Positions 35,168-45,205 of a DNA stretch of 64,000 bases are shown here, piece after piece. This DNA comes from RHLJ01 sp040222455 (GTDB taxonomy: Bacteria; Bacteroidota; Rhodothermia; Balneolales; Balneolaceae): assembly GCA_040222455.1 (NCBI GenBank), contig JAVKDD010000033.1, positions 62,001-126,000 on the forward strand, written 5' to 3'. The translations under genes were made by a program, and so were the position numbers. Below the pieces are notes generated by a model. That model was not told the origin of the DNA. It worked only from the letters and a program-made list of their open reading frames with translations, and did no database searches. How positions within the stretch are numbered: the stretch's first letter is position 1; each line of letters starts with the position of its first letter.

Positions 35168-36487
35168 ATGTTAGAAAAACTAAATCCAATAACTCCACTA
35201 CAAGAATTTTTCAAGACGGAATCATCATCTGGTATTGTTTTGATGATTACTTCCTTACTCGCATTGATCATTGCAAACTCACCTTTCGCTGATGTTTATT
35301 TTGATCTTTTTCAAACCTACTTAACTGTAGGGGTATCTTCATTAGTGATTGATAAACCGTTAATTTTATGGATTAACGATGGCTTAATGGCCATTTTCTT
35401 TCTCTTAATTGGTCTCGAGATTAAGAGAGAAGTTAAATATGGAGAACTTTCCGATTTCAGATCCGCTTTAATGCCAATAGTTGCTGCCATTGGTGGCGCT
35501 TTAATTCCAGGGATCATTTTCTTTACTATCACGCAAGGAACAGATTTTACAGATGGCTGGGCGATTGCTATTGCAACTGATATTGCCTTTGCTATTGGAA
35601 TTCTTACTCTTTTAGGATCAAGAGTACCTGTATGGGCTAAAGTTTTTCTTACAGCAGTTGCAGTAGTCGATGATTTAATTGCTGTAATAGTTATTGCACT
35701 TTTCTATACAGCAAATATAAATACAACTGCATTGATTATTGCAGGAGTATGTTTAGTGGTACTTATTGCAATGAATTTGCTAAAAGTGAACAAAGTTGGA
35801 CTTTACGTTCTTGTTGGAATAGTACTTTGGGTAGCTTTTTTAAAGTCTGGAATGCATGCTACTATAGCAGGAGTTCTACTTGGTCTCACAATACCCGCAC
35901 GAAAATCTTCTACACTTAAGGAAGTGTCTGATAAAATTGAAGCGGCTTCTCAATTATTTAAGAAATCAATTAAAAATGAGAAAAAAGAGACCCGTGAAAC
36001 AGCACTAAATCACGTTCAGGATGTAATCGTTGAATCTGAGTCTCCACTTTATAGGATGGAACATGCTTTACATCCATGGGTAGCTTTTGGGATAATTCCA
36101 ATTTTTGCATTTGCTAACGCTGGTGTATCACTTAACCCTTCACTTATTTCTGAAGCTTTAGCATCACCTTTAACCTGGGGTATTATTGCCGGTCTTTTTA
36201 TTGGAAAGCAGGCAGGAATTTATATAGCTGTAAATATTATGAAATGGTTGGGACTTAGCACTTTTCCTCAAGAAAAAAGTACCCAAAAAATTGTATATGG
36301 TCTGGCTTGTCTTAGTGGGGTAGGTTTCACGATGTCACTTTTTATTGCTGGCCTTTCATTCACATCAGTTGAATATCTCGAATATGCTAAAATGGGAATC
36401 ATTATTGGTTCTCTATTAAGTGGTCTTCTTGGTTATGGATTACTTCGAAGCGCTATAAAAGATCTCCCTGAAACCACTGAATCTTAG
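35168..36487 (+). CDS. nhaA: Na+/H+ antiporter NhaA
   Basis: 439 residues, about 11-12 membrane helices. The paired transport aspartates are in AVAVVDDLIAVIVIALFYT near residue 175, and ATDIAFAIGILTLLGSRVP precedes them. It is longer than the E. coli protein (388 residues) because of a charged cytosolic loop at about 245-295 (KEVSDKIEAASQLFKKSIKN to VIVESESPLYRMEH). NhaA exchanges two protons for one sodium (or lithium) and sets cytosolic pH and salt tolerance, fitting a marine or saline habitat. A periplasmic carbonic anhydrase gene follows 48 bases later. Confidence 0.96.
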   Translation: MLEKLNPITPLQEFFKTESSSGIVLMITSLLALIIANSPFADVYFDLFQTYLTVGVSSLVIDKPLILWINDGLMAIFFLLIGLEIKREVKYGELSDFRSALMPIVAAIGGALIPGIIFFTITQGTDFTDGWAIAIATDIAFAIGILTLLGSRVPVWAKVFLTAVAVVDDLIAVIVIALFYTANINTTALIIAGVCLVVLIAMNLLKVNKVGLYVLVGIVLWVAFLKSGMHATIAGVLLGLTIPARKSSTLKEVSDKIEAASQLFKKSIKNEKKETRETALNHVQDVIVESESPLYRMEHALHPWVAFGIIPIFAFANAGVSLNPSLISEALASPLTWGIIAGLFIGKQAGIYIAVNIMKWLGLSTFPQEKSTQKIVYGLACLSGVGFTMSLFIAGLSFTSVEYLEYAKMGIIIGSLLSGLLGYGLLRSAIKDLPETTES

Positions 36488-36535
36488 TAAAGAATCTCTC
36501 TTAAAAAACTAACCTATAATTTAAATAGTAAAACA

Positions 36536-37270
36536 ATGAAAACTCTAAATAAACTAACTTCAATATTAAGCATGGCAATACTAATGATATTCGCTGTATC
36601 ACTAGTAAACATTGACAGTACAATACTGAATGCTCAAAAAAGTGAAGTAATCACTGCTGAAAAGCAAAAAAGTCTAACTCCAGAATCAATTCTTCAGGGG
36701 CTAAAAGATGGTAACATGCGTTATATGAATAATAACCTTACTCCTCTGGATTACAAAGCTCAAATCTCTGCCACAGCAACAGGTCAATATCCAGAAGCAG
36801 TAATCCTTTCTTGCATCGATAGCCGTGTACCGGTTGAGCAAGTGTTTGATAAAGGTGTAGGTGATGTATTTGTTGCCCGAGTAGCGGGTAATACAGTAAA
36901 TCCAGACATCCTTGGTAGTATTGAATATGGCGCAGCGGTTGCGGGTTCAAAACTAATTGTTGTAATGGGTCATGAAGCTTGTGGAGCGGTAAAAGCTTCA
37001 ATCGACAAAGCTCAACTAAGCTCTAATGCAGACGTGTTACTAGAGCGTGTCCACCCTGCTATTGAAGCAGTAAAAGGATATGATTCGGATCGCTCTTCTG
37101 GAAACTCTGCATTTGTGGATGAAGTAATAAACACCAACGTTAATATGACTATTGACGAAATGCTGGAAGAAAGTCCTGTTCTAAAAGGGCTACTGGATAA
37201 AGGTGAGATCATGGTAGTTGGAGCTTACTATGACCTAGATACTGGAAAAGTGACCTTTATTGAAAATTAA
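36536..37270 (+). CDS. Periplasmic beta-class carbonic anhydrase
   Basis: 244 residues. The first ~34 residues form an export signal (TSILSMAILMIFAVSLVNI). The zinc site is Cys93-x-Asp95-x-Arg97 in SCIDSR and His146/Cys149 in GHEACGAV. The beta-CA family interconverts CO2 and bicarbonate. With the signal peptide the activity is on the outside, beside a sodium/proton antiporter gene, so pH buffering at the cell surface is a reasonable inference. A good terminator (37293-37329) closes the nhaA-CA unit. Confidence 0.93.
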   Translation: MKTLNKLTSILSMAILMIFAVSLVNIDSTILNAQKSEVITAEKQKSLTPESILQGLKDGNMRYMNNNLTPLDYKAQISATATGQYPEAVILSCIDSRVPVEQVFDKGVGDVFVARVAGNTVNPDILGSIEYGAAVAGSKLIVVMGHEACGAVKASIDKAQLSSNADVLLERVHPAIEAVKGYDSDRSSGNSAFVDEVINTNVNMTIDEMLEESPVLKGLLDKGEIMVVGAYYDLDTGKVTFIEN

Positions 37271-37292
37271 ACGATGATCAATTAATGGAAGT

Positions 37293-37329
37293 ATGGGGAT
37301 GGACGTGAAATGCCATTCCCATTTTTTTT
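37293..37329 (+). terminator. Rho-independent terminator of the nhaA-carbonic anhydrase unit
   Basis: Stem arms ATGGGGATGG (37293-37302) and CCATTCCCAT (37313-37322) pair over 10 positions with one G-T wobble, around a 10-base loop, followed by a T-run to 37329. Confidence 0.85.
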
Positions 37330-37429
37330 GATCTTTTATAATAAACTATTGGTTATTACATATTGATTCTTTGATTGAACTCAACTTTATGTTTTATTTA
37401 ACTAAATCAATAATCATTATTTGTTACCT

Positions 37430-38236
37430 ATGAAATTCTTTAGTGCTCTCCTTTTTTCAATCTTCCTTTCTACAATTATTTTTGCCCAAGATTATGCAAT
37501 TCAACAATTAGAGAGTTCACCACGTCACCACGAATGGGTTGAAATTCAATCTAATGGGAGAACACTTCATACTTTTGTTGCTTATCCAGAAGTATCAGAA
37601 GATGCAACAGTAGTTATTGTTATACATGAAAATCGAGGCCTAAACGATTGGGCAAGAAGTTTTGCAGACCAACTTGCTGGAAAAGGATTTATCGCGGTAG
37701 CACCAGATTTAATTTCAAATACTGTAGATGGTTTTGAGAAAACCACAGATTTCCCAACTTCTGATGAAGCTCGTGCTGCGATTTACGGTCTTCAACCCGA
37801 CTTTGTAACCCAGGATTTAATGCATGTTCTTTCATACGCAAATGGAATTGAAGCCGGTAATGGAAAAGTAGCCGTAACCGGGTTTTGCTGGGGTGGATCT
37901 CAATCGTTCAGATTTGCGACTAATGCAGAAGATGGGATTGAAGCGGCCCTCGTTTTTTATGGAACCGGTCCAGATGCTGAAGCTGATTATTCTAAGATCA
38001 AAGTTCCTGTTTTTGGCTTTTATGGAGGAAATGATAATCGTGTGAATTCAACTATTGAAATGTCTGAAACCGCAATGGATAAATTTGAGAACTCTTTTGA
38101 ATATGAAATTTATGAAGGAGCAGGACACGCATTCATGCGAAGTGGAGACGACCCTGCATTAGAATCAGACCACCCAAACAAAATTGCCCGAAATAAGTCT
38201 TGGGAACGATTGGTTGAAGTTCTAAATAGCTTTTAA
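37430..38236 (+). CDS. Dienelactone hydrolase-family alpha/beta hydrolase, exported
   Basis: Starts at ATG 37430 (MKFFSALLFSIFLS signal peptide, cleavage near FAQ). About 268 residues. The nucleophile Cys sits in VTGFCWGGSQSF; the acid Asp and the His are in YGGNDNRV and GAGHAFMR; HENRGLNDW matches the DLH oxyanion region. DLH-family enzymes hydrolyse lactones or esters, and exported Bacteroidota members are of unknown substrate. No genes for aromatic ring cleavage are nearby, so chlorocatechol degradation is not implied. Confidence 0.9.
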   Translation: MKFFSALLFSIFLSTIIFAQDYAIQQLESSPRHHEWVEIQSNGRTLHTFVAYPEVSEDATVVIVIHENRGLNDWARSFADQLAGKGFIAVAPDLISNTVDGFEKTTDFPTSDEARAAIYGLQPDFVTQDLMHVLSYANGIEAGNGKVAVTGFCWGGSQSFRFATNAEDGIEAALVFYGTGPDAEADYSKIKVPVFGFYGGNDNRVNSTIEMSETAMDKFENSFEYEIYEGAGHAFMRSGDDPALESDHPNKIARNKSWERLVEVLNSF

Positions 38237-38404
38237 ACAATTTCAATATCATTAAATCTTTCATATATACTTACTATATATAATTGGATTAACTGACTGA
38301 AAATGTTGCGTTGAACAATAACTGCATCTTAATAAAGTTAGACTTACTTTCTTACCATTCTAACTTTATTAAAATATAATTTCTCAATACCGAGTTAATT
38401 CTAA

Positions 38405-38794
38405 GTGGTCATCTATTTGAAAAAGCAAATTTACATTCTTCCAATTCTTTTCCTGACTATAATATCATGTAGCTCATCAAAACAAAATACTGATCAAGTC
38501 GCAGAAACTTCAGAGCAAGAAATTATAGTTATTGAGGAATTAACATCATCTTCAAATATTACAGGTTTACAGAAAATTACGGGAAATCTGAATTATTCTG
38601 GGAGCGAACCTTTTGTTACTCCTACTATTTTTATTTCTGGTAACTCTTCTTACAAATTGATGGGTGATGAATCATTTATTAAAGACATTTATCCCACTAT
38701 TAATGGAGAAAATGCATCTCTATATGGTAAAATTATTGAGAAAGGCAGACTCATTTATTTTCAAGTACATTTTTACGAAATAATTACAGACTAA
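38405..38794 (+). CDS. Small putative lipoprotein, unknown function
   Basis: About 125 residues. The frame opens with GTG 38405, but TTG at 38417 gives MKKQIYILPILFLTIISCSS, a textbook lipoprotein signal with Cys after IIS, and is the better start. The mature part is a beta-rich domain with GNLNYSGSEPFVTPTIFI and a GKIIEKGRLIYFQ ending. No family is recognised. The sorted metallopeptidase begins two bases after its stop, so the two are probably expressed together. Confidence 0.65.
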   Translation: MVIYLKKQIYILPILFLTIISCSSSKQNTDQVAETSEQEIIVIEELTSSSNITGLQKITGNLNYSGSEPFVTPTIFISGNSSYKLMGDESFIKDIYPTINGENASLYGKIIEKGRLIYFQVHFYEIITD

Positions 38795-38796
38795 TC

Positions 38797-41115
38797 ATGA
38801 AGAGTATAAACACTTTTTTATTTTTAATATTTTTTTCAATTACTGCTTTTGGGCAGTCGCAACCATTTGAAGAAGAGCCTAAAAAAGCTACCAATCTTTT
38901 TCCTGTTCATGTATCGGATCGGATAAACGATTTGGACTTTCTTAAATCATTAACACCATTAAAAGATCAAATCAATACCAGAAAAGTTGTTACTGATAAT
39001 GTTGGAGATAAGAAAAACTTTTGGGTTAGTAACTCAGAAACAGGAAGCTTTGATTCTAAACAATTTGAGCTCATAAAAAAAGGATCTGCTACTCAAATTT
39101 GGTTTGAAGTTAATGAGATGAATAATGGACATTTAACAACTGCTGTAGCCGACAGTATGTTTAAATACTTAGAAGAGAAATCAAATAGCTTTTCATATAA
39201 TCCCCAACTTGGAATCATAAATTTATCCAATCAGATTATAGGCTCTCCACCTAATGTTGACGGTGATGGTGTTGTAGATTTCTTGATTACTGATATTAAA
39301 GACGGTTGGACACCAGAAGGTAATTCTGGTTATACCGCTGGATTCTTTTATGGTGTAGATCAATATTCTAGTGTAGAATTACCTGTTGGGTATAAATCAA
39401 ATGAGCGCGATGTTTTATATATAGATTCATATCCAGGAATCTATAATGGAGAGGAAATTGATCCTTTACGACCACTAGGCACTCTTGCACACGAATATCA
39501 ACATTTGATTCACTTTAATTACAATGATAGAATTAATCAAAGTGATTACACTTTTATTAACGAAGGCCAGTCGAATTTTACTGCTTTATTAGCAGGATAT
39601 TTCCCAAGCTATAGCATTGGAGACTATTTACAAGATTCCAATGTCCCTATTTTTCGTTGGGAAAGAAATGGAAGTCCGCTCCCAGATTATGGTAGAGCAG
39701 CATCATTTTTTAGTTATCTATGGGATCAATTAGGGTTTGAAAACTCTGGAACACTCACACAATCTGCGCTAAATGGAGCCAATGGAATAAACGGAGTTCT
39801 AACAGAACTAAACTCAGGTCTCACTTTTAATGATATCCTTGTGAATTGGGGATTGGCTAATTTACTGAATGATCGGGTTAATACAGGAAATACTCAGTAT
39901 GGGTATCATCACCCTTTTCTTTCTGGTCTAAAAACTTCTGATATAGAAAATATTGGCTCTTCTTTCTCAAATAAAGTAGTTCAAATCGAACGAGGTGGAA
40001 TTGTGTATTTAGGCTTGGGGCAAGCAAGCGATCTGGATGTTACGGTTTCATGGCCTGGTATTTTAGGAAGAGCTAGACTTATTACTTACAAAGGATCTGA
40101 AAAAATAGTCTCTGAATTAATAAATGGCCAATCATTTTCTACTCCAGTTGGTATTGAATATGATAATGCTCAAATCATGTTAGTAAATACTGCAGTTGGT
40201 CCAGATGAAGCATCAACTACTTCTCCTTTAAGCTTTACAGTGTCTTCTGCTGGTGAACAAACCTTCGCATTAAAGTCTGATAGTACCTATAGTGTTACTC
40301 CAAAATTTTACTGGTCTTTACCTTATTATAATGCCAGTCAGGTAGGAAGATTAGGCTTCAGTAATAAATATACAGCTCCTTTAAATAGCATTATTTACTC
40401 TTTAGAACTCTTTATAGTTTCTGGTGTTGATGCCAATGACCAACCAATCGAAGTAAAAGGTTCAGGGAATCTAAACATTTCAATAAGAGAAGATAACTCA
40501 GGGCAACCTGGTTCTGAACTTGCTTCCACATCGGTTCCGTTTAGTTCACTTGGTACAGGCTGGCAAACATTTAATGTAAAAGATTGGAATCTTGCTGTAA
40601 CAAATGGTCAAAAATTTCATGTTCTTTACGAATTTAATGTCTCTACTGTAAATCCTGATATAAACTCCGTTCCTCTACGCCTTGATGATGGAACAGGAAC
40701 TCAAAATGTAAGTTACATTTTAACAGAACCAAACACCTATGCAGTCATGTTCGCAGACGATGAGTCTGGAGGGCAACACGGAGTTTGGAATAAAGTAATT
40801 TATGGGCAAGCTTTAGTTACTAGTAATGAAGATGAGATAACGAATATTCCTCAACAATTCGTACTAAAACAAAACTACCCAAATCCATTTAACCCAAGTA
40901 CTAATATTCAATTTAGCTTACCTGAAGCATCCGTTGTTTCATTAACTATATTTAATGCCCTTGGACAAGAAGTTGATAAATTGATCGATTCAAATTTAAA
41001 TGCTGGTACGCATTCCATCACCTGGGATGCGTCTAATTCTCCCTCTGGTATCTATTTTTACCGATTGCAGGCAGATAATTTTGCTCAAATAAATAAAATG
41101 CTTCTTATAAAATAG
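38797..41115 (+). CDS. Secreted zinc metallopeptidase with C-terminal sorting domain
   Basis: 772 residues. Signal peptide to about residue 19 (TAFGQ). The gluzincin site is LAHEYQHLIHFN (HExxH, first His about 232) with a downstream FINEGQSNF Glu near 255; the HEYQHLI form recalls hyicolysin-like M30 peptidases. A beta-rich middle domain (about 450-660) follows. The C-terminal ~80 residues are a type A sorting domain: QQFVLKQNYPNPFNPSTNI, VSLTIFNALGQEV and GIYFYRLQ. These domains send cargo through the type IX pathway to the cell surface or outside. No T9SS genes lie in the window. Confidence 0.9.
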   Translation: MKSINTFLFLIFFSITAFGQSQPFEEEPKKATNLFPVHVSDRINDLDFLKSLTPLKDQINTRKVVTDNVGDKKNFWVSNSETGSFDSKQFELIKKGSATQIWFEVNEMNNGHLTTAVADSMFKYLEEKSNSFSYNPQLGIINLSNQIIGSPPNVDGDGVVDFLITDIKDGWTPEGNSGYTAGFFYGVDQYSSVELPVGYKSNERDVLYIDSYPGIYNGEEIDPLRPLGTLAHEYQHLIHFNYNDRINQSDYTFINEGQSNFTALLAGYFPSYSIGDYLQDSNVPIFRWERNGSPLPDYGRAASFFSYLWDQLGFENSGTLTQSALNGANGINGVLTELNSGLTFNDILVNWGLANLLNDRVNTGNTQYGYHHPFLSGLKTSDIENIGSSFSNKVVQIERGGIVYLGLGQASDLDVTVSWPGILGRARLITYKGSEKIVSELINGQSFSTPVGIEYDNAQIMLVNTAVGPDEASTTSPLSFTVSSAGEQTFALKSDSTYSVTPKFYWSLPYYNASQVGRLGFSNKYTAPLNSIIYSLELFIVSGVDANDQPIEVKGSGNLNISIREDNSGQPGSELASTSVPFSSLGTGWQTFNVKDWNLAVTNGQKFHVLYEFNVSTVNPDINSVPLRLDDGTGTQNVSYILTEPNTYAVMFADDESGGQHGVWNKVIYGQALVTSNEDEITNIPQQFVLKQNYPNPFNPSTNIQFSLPEASVVSLTIFNALGQEVDKLIDSNLNAGTHSITWDASNSPSGIYFYRLQADNFAQINKMLLIK

Positions 41116-41235
41116 AAATGAATTCGCGTCTAACAATTCGAGTATTCAAATTTCGTTAAAAAAAGTTATGGGTGCTTTCTTTTGTTTATGGTGATGATAT
41201 ATTCTCCCCATAATCTTAATCAAATTTAAAAAATC

Positions 41236-42783
41236 TTGAAAAAGCTATCCGTATTATTTGCTTTTATGATGCTATTTACAAGCATCGCATTTGCGCAAAC
41301 TACCGAAGAAATGGTAGAACGTATTGTTAAGGAAGGAACCGAAGCCTCACAACTTAAAATGTTGGCTCATGAACTTATGGATGTTGTAGGACCTCGATTA
41401 GTAGGAACACCTCAGCAGAAAAAAGCGCACGATTGGGCTGTTGAAACTTTTGGTGAATGGGGCATATCTGCGGAAAATCAAGAATGGGGTCAATGGCAAG
41501 GTTGGGAACGAGGGATCACTCATATTGATCTTATCGAGCCACGAGTAGTTACTCTAAATGGAATGCAAATGGCATGGAGTCCGAAAACAATACGAGGCGG
41601 TGTAACTGCTGAAGTTATTCATATGCCAATGTGGGACAATGAAGCTGCTTTTAAAGCTTGGCTACCTTCCGTGAAAGATAAAATTGTTCTCGTTTCGATG
41701 CCACAACCTACTGGAAGACCAGATTATAATTGGGAAGAATTTGCAACTGAAGCCTCATTTGAAAAAATGAAAGAAGAACGTAGGGCACAATCTGAAGAGT
41801 GGAATGCTAATATTCAAAAAACTGGCTTTAACAGTAGAACTATTATTGAAGAACTGGAAAAAGCTGGTGCTGCTGCAATATTTCAATCTAGATGGTCTCA
41901 GGGATTTGGAGCTAATAAAGTATTTAGTGCACAAACTGAAAATATCGCTATGGTTGATATTTCATTAGAAGATTATGGCTTACTTTGGAGACTTGCTGAA
42001 CATGGAAATACGCCTAAAGTTAAATTAGTAGCAGAATCAAATAGTTTAGGAAAAGTACCAACTTTCAACACTATTGCTACCATTCCAGGCACCGAAAAAC
42101 CTGATGAATATGTGATACTTTCTGCTCATTTCGACTCTTGGGATGGCGGAACCGGAGCTACAGATAACGGTACTGGAAGTATTACTATGCTGGAAGCTGC
42201 TCGAATTTTGAAAGAAGTTTATCCAAACCCAAAAAGAACCATTATAGTGGGACTCTGGGGAAGTGAAGAACAAGGTTTAAACGGATCCGGAGCATATGCT
42301 GCAGATAACCCTGAAATTGTAGACGGATTACAAGCACTATTCAATCAGGATAATGGAACGGGACGTGTTGTTAGAATTTCAGGTCAGGGATTCTTACACG
42401 CTTACGATTATATTGGAAGATGGCTTGAAGCTGTTCCAAGAGCATTCAAAAACGAAATTGAAACTACCTTTCCTGGAACACCTGCAAGTGGTGGCTCTGA
42501 TTATGCATCTTTTGTTTCAAGAGGTGCTCCCGCTTTTTCTTTAAGCTCATTAAGTTGGAGTTATGGAACCTATACTTGGCACACAAATCTCGATACTTAT
42601 GATAAAATTGTATTCGACGATGTTCAAAACAATGCAATTTTAACGGCAATAATGACCTATATGGCAAGTGAAGACCCAGAAAAAACTTCTCGTGTTAAAG
42701 CTGTTCTTCCAATTAACCCCAGAACAGGTGATCAACGAACTTGGCCGGAACCAAGAAATGTTAATCGTGATGGTGGGAACTAA
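41236..42783 (+). CDS. M28 family peptidase (carboxypeptidase Q-like), exported
   Basis: 515 residues; the start is TTG 41236 (LKKLSVLFAFMMLFTSIAFAQ, a signal peptide). It includes a PA-like insert (about residues 120-265), then the M28 core: VILSAHFDSWDGGTGATDNG (His, Asp), WGSEEQGLNGSGAYA (Glu pair), LFNQDNGTG (Asp) and GTYTWHTNLDTYDK (His). Resembles plasma glutamate carboxypeptidase/CPQ-type enzymes. A clear terminator follows. It is the second M28 peptidase in the window and shares little beyond catalytic motifs with the one at 31.7 kb. Confidence 0.9.
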   Translation: MKKLSVLFAFMMLFTSIAFAQTTEEMVERIVKEGTEASQLKMLAHELMDVVGPRLVGTPQQKKAHDWAVETFGEWGISAENQEWGQWQGWERGITHIDLIEPRVVTLNGMQMAWSPKTIRGGVTAEVIHMPMWDNEAAFKAWLPSVKDKIVLVSMPQPTGRPDYNWEEFATEASFEKMKEERRAQSEEWNANIQKTGFNSRTIIEELEKAGAAAIFQSRWSQGFGANKVFSAQTENIAMVDISLEDYGLLWRLAEHGNTPKVKLVAESNSLGKVPTFNTIATIPGTEKPDEYVILSAHFDSWDGGTGATDNGTGSITMLEAARILKEVYPNPKRTIIVGLWGSEEQGLNGSGAYAADNPEIVDGLQALFNQDNGTGRVVRISGQGFLHAYDYIGRWLEAVPRAFKNEIETTFPGTPASGGSDYASFVSRGAPAFSLSSLSWSYGTYTWHTNLDTYDKIVFDDVQNNAILTAIMTYMASEDPEKTSRVKAVLPINPRTGDQRTWPEPRNVNRDGGN

Positions 42784-42810
42784 CTGGTTTTATATTTTTA
42801 TTAGAACACT

Positions 42811-42842
42811 AAAGCCTTTTTCAATTTGAAGAAGGCTTTTTA
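42811..42842 (+). terminator. Rho-independent terminator after the M28 peptidase gene
   Basis: AAAGCCTT (42811-42818) pairs with AAGGCTTT (42832-42839) over 8 bases, with a 13-base loop and terminal Ts. Confidence 0.85.
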
Positions 42843-42974
42843 TTTATGGCTTATTCAGGTCAGTTTTCATGTATATATAATTAATTACTAAAATCTTTTT
42901 ACTAATCTTTTCGCAATATTCATTCAAAGTAATTATGTTGATTGAAAGCGCTTCTAATAACTTAATCTAGATGT

Positions 42975-43493
42975 ATGAAAAGACGCGATGCACTCAAAAA
43001 CCTGCTGTTTGCCTCTGGTGGAATGATCACGCTTCCTGCATGGACAGTTAACTGGAATCTTAACTCTATTCCGCTTAGCAATAACATTTTTAATGCAAAA
43101 GAATTACGTACCCTTTCTTCAATTGTTGATACAATTATCCCTTCAAATGGCACTATTGGTGGAATTTCAGTTGGAGTAGATACATTTTTATCTGGATTAA
43201 TCAGTGAGTGTTATGAAACAGAAATTCAGCAAAAAATAAAAGCAAACCTACTTCAACTTGAGCAAAATTCTCAAAAAATAAACGCTTCATTTTCAGATTG
43301 TGATACCAAAACCAGAGAAAAAATCTTATCCGATATGCATTCAAAAGTAACCGAACGGCAGACTTTTTTTGAGTTTATGAAGGACGAATCGATTCGAGGA
43401 TTTGAAACTTCAGAAGAAGTCCTAATTAATTATCATAATTATGTGCTAATGCCGGGTCATTACAATGGATGTCTAGATTTGGAGGCTAATTAA
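42975..43493 (+). CDS. Gluconate 2-dehydrogenase subunit 3 family protein
   Basis: 172 residues. MKRRDALKNLLFASGGMITLP is a twin-arginine-like leader of the type seen on this family (RR, no Lys-Arg variant needed). AKELRTLSSIVDTIIPSNG and GVDTFLSGLISECYE match the small-subunit pattern. In gluconate and related dehydrogenases this subunit pairs with a GMC flavoprotein that is carried along into the periplasm. The next gene, overlapping by one base at 43493, is exactly such a flavoprotein. Confidence 0.85.
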   Translation: MKRRDALKNLLFASGGMITLPAWTVNWNLNSIPLSNNIFNAKELRTLSSIVDTIIPSNGTIGGISVGVDTFLSGLISECYETEIQQKIKANLLQLEQNSQKINASFSDCDTKTREKILSDMHSKVTERQTFFEFMKDESIRGFETSEEVLINYHNYVLMPGHYNGCLDLEAN

Positions 43494-45202
43494 TGGCTAA
43501 TCTTGGTGGGAAATCCAAACAAGAAAGATCATTCGATGCAATAGTTATTGGATCGGGTGCAAGTGGCGGTTGGGCTGCTAAAGAATTGTGCGATGCTGGT
43601 TTAAAAACTCTTGTTCTAGATCGTGGTAGAAATGTAAAGCATATTGAAGATTATCCAACTGCTTCAAAAGCTCCTTGGGAATTTGAATTTAGAGGGAGTA
43701 TCCCCATTGAACAGCGTTCTGGATTAAATCGGGTAGGATGGAAAGATGCCGAGCGTGTACATTGGACTATAGCTGAAGATGAACAACCCGTGATCTTTGA
43801 AAAACCTTTTCGTTGGTTCAGAGGATATCATGTTGGTGGGAAATCGTTGTTATGGGCTCGTCAAACTCAGCGATGGAGTGATTTTGACTTTGAGGGTCCT
43901 GCCAGGGATGGTTTTGCTGTAAATTGGCCTATTCGATATAAAGATATTGCTCCATGGTATAGCCATGTTGAAAAATTTGCGGGTATTTCAGGTAGTAATG
44001 ATGGCTTAAAAGTACTTCCGGATGGAGAATTCCTGCCTGCTTTCGAATTGAATTGTGTTGAGAAGCATTTTAAAGAGAGCATAAAAAAGAATTATGGAGA
44101 TGAGAGACATTTAATTTATGCACGTTGTGCTCATATTACCGATCCACAGCCTATCCATATAGAACAAGGCCGTGCTAAATGCCAAAGCCAAACTATGTGT
44201 AATCGAGGATGTGTTCTTGGCGGATATTTCAGTAGTAATTCTTCTACTATTCCCTGGGCAATGAAGTCTGGTAATCTTACAATGAGACCAGATGCCGTTG
44301 TTCATTCAGTTATTTACGATGAGAACAATGGAAAAGCGACGGGAGTAAGAATAATTGATCGTCATAGTAAAGAAATGATCGAATTCTATGCTAAAATAAT
44401 TTTTGTGAATGCATCAACAATTAATAGTAATTCAATTCTTCTAAATTCTACCTCTAATCGATTCCCAAATGGCTTGGGAAATGACAATGGCCTCATGGGA
44501 AAGTATTTGACCTGGCATAATTATCGCGGTAAAGGATGGGCTAAAGTAGAAGGATTTGAAAACAAAACTACATCAGGTCGCCGACCAACTAACGCATATA
44601 TTCCTCGTTTTAGAAATGTTGAGAAACAGGAAACCGATTTTTTAAGGGGGTATGCTATTGGAATTAGTGCAAACAGAGGAAGTTGGACAGAAAAAAGTGG
44701 ATTGGGTGAAGAACTAACAAACAATTTATTAACACCGAAGTTAGACGAAAACTGGGGCATTGCAAGCTGGATGATGGGTGAATGTGTTCCAGTTGAAGAT
44801 AATCATATGAGGATGCATGAAAAGGAAACAGATAAATACGGCATCCCGAAAATTGTTCTTTCCTGTGAATGGAAAGAAAATGATATCAAACAAGCTGATG
44901 ATTACGCTGAACAAATGTATGCAATGTTTGAAAAAGCGGGATATAAAGACATTCGAACTTCAAATAATGATACTCTTCCAGGGTCAGATATTCATGAAAT
45001 GGGCGGAGTTAGAATGGGTAACGACCCTAAAACTTCACTATTGAATAAATTCAACCAACTTCATGAGTGCAAAAATGTTTTTGTGACTGATGGAGCTTGT
45101 ATGACTTCTGGCGGTACTCAAAACCCGACACTCCACTTTATGGCTTTAACTGCCAGAGCTGCAAATTATGCCATTGATGAACTTAAAAAAGGAAATCTAT
45201 AA
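43493..45202 (+). CDS. GMC family FAD-dependent oxidoreductase (sugar/alcohol dehydrogenase large subunit)
   Basis: 569 residues. The ADP-binding motif is AIVIGSGASGGWAAKELCDAG near 16-36, followed by VLDRGRNV and the GMC block GYHVGGKSLLWARQTQRWS. The C-terminal catalytic region contains HEMGGVRMG and SGGTQNPTLHFMALTARAA. It has no signal of its own, in agreement with Tat-coexport on the neighbouring subunit 3. Electron acceptor could be a cytochrome c; one diheme cytochrome lies 14 kb away, without a proven link. Substrate, perhaps a hexose or sugar acid, not determined. Confidence 0.92.
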   Translation: MANLGGKSKQERSFDAIVIGSGASGGWAAKELCDAGLKTLVLDRGRNVKHIEDYPTASKAPWEFEFRGSIPIEQRSGLNRVGWKDAERVHWTIAEDEQPVIFEKPFRWFRGYHVGGKSLLWARQTQRWSDFDFEGPARDGFAVNWPIRYKDIAPWYSHVEKFAGISGSNDGLKVLPDGEFLPAFELNCVEKHFKESIKKNYGDERHLIYARCAHITDPQPIHIEQGRAKCQSQTMCNRGCVLGGYFSSNSSTIPWAMKSGNLTMRPDAVVHSVIYDENNGKATGVRIIDRHSKEMIEFYAKIIFVNASTINSNSILLNSTSNRFPNGLGNDNGLMGKYLTWHNYRGKGWAKVEGFENKTTSGRRPTNAYIPRFRNVEKQETDFLRGYAIGISANRGSWTEKSGLGEELTNNLLTPKLDENWGIASWMMGECVPVEDNHMRMHEKETDKYGIPKIVLSCEWKENDIKQADDYAEQMYAMFEKAGYKDIRTSNNDTLPGSDIHEMGGVRMGNDPKTSLLNKFNQLHECKNVFVTDGACMTSGGTQNPTLHFMALTARAANYAIDELKKGNL

Positions 45203-45205
45203 AAA

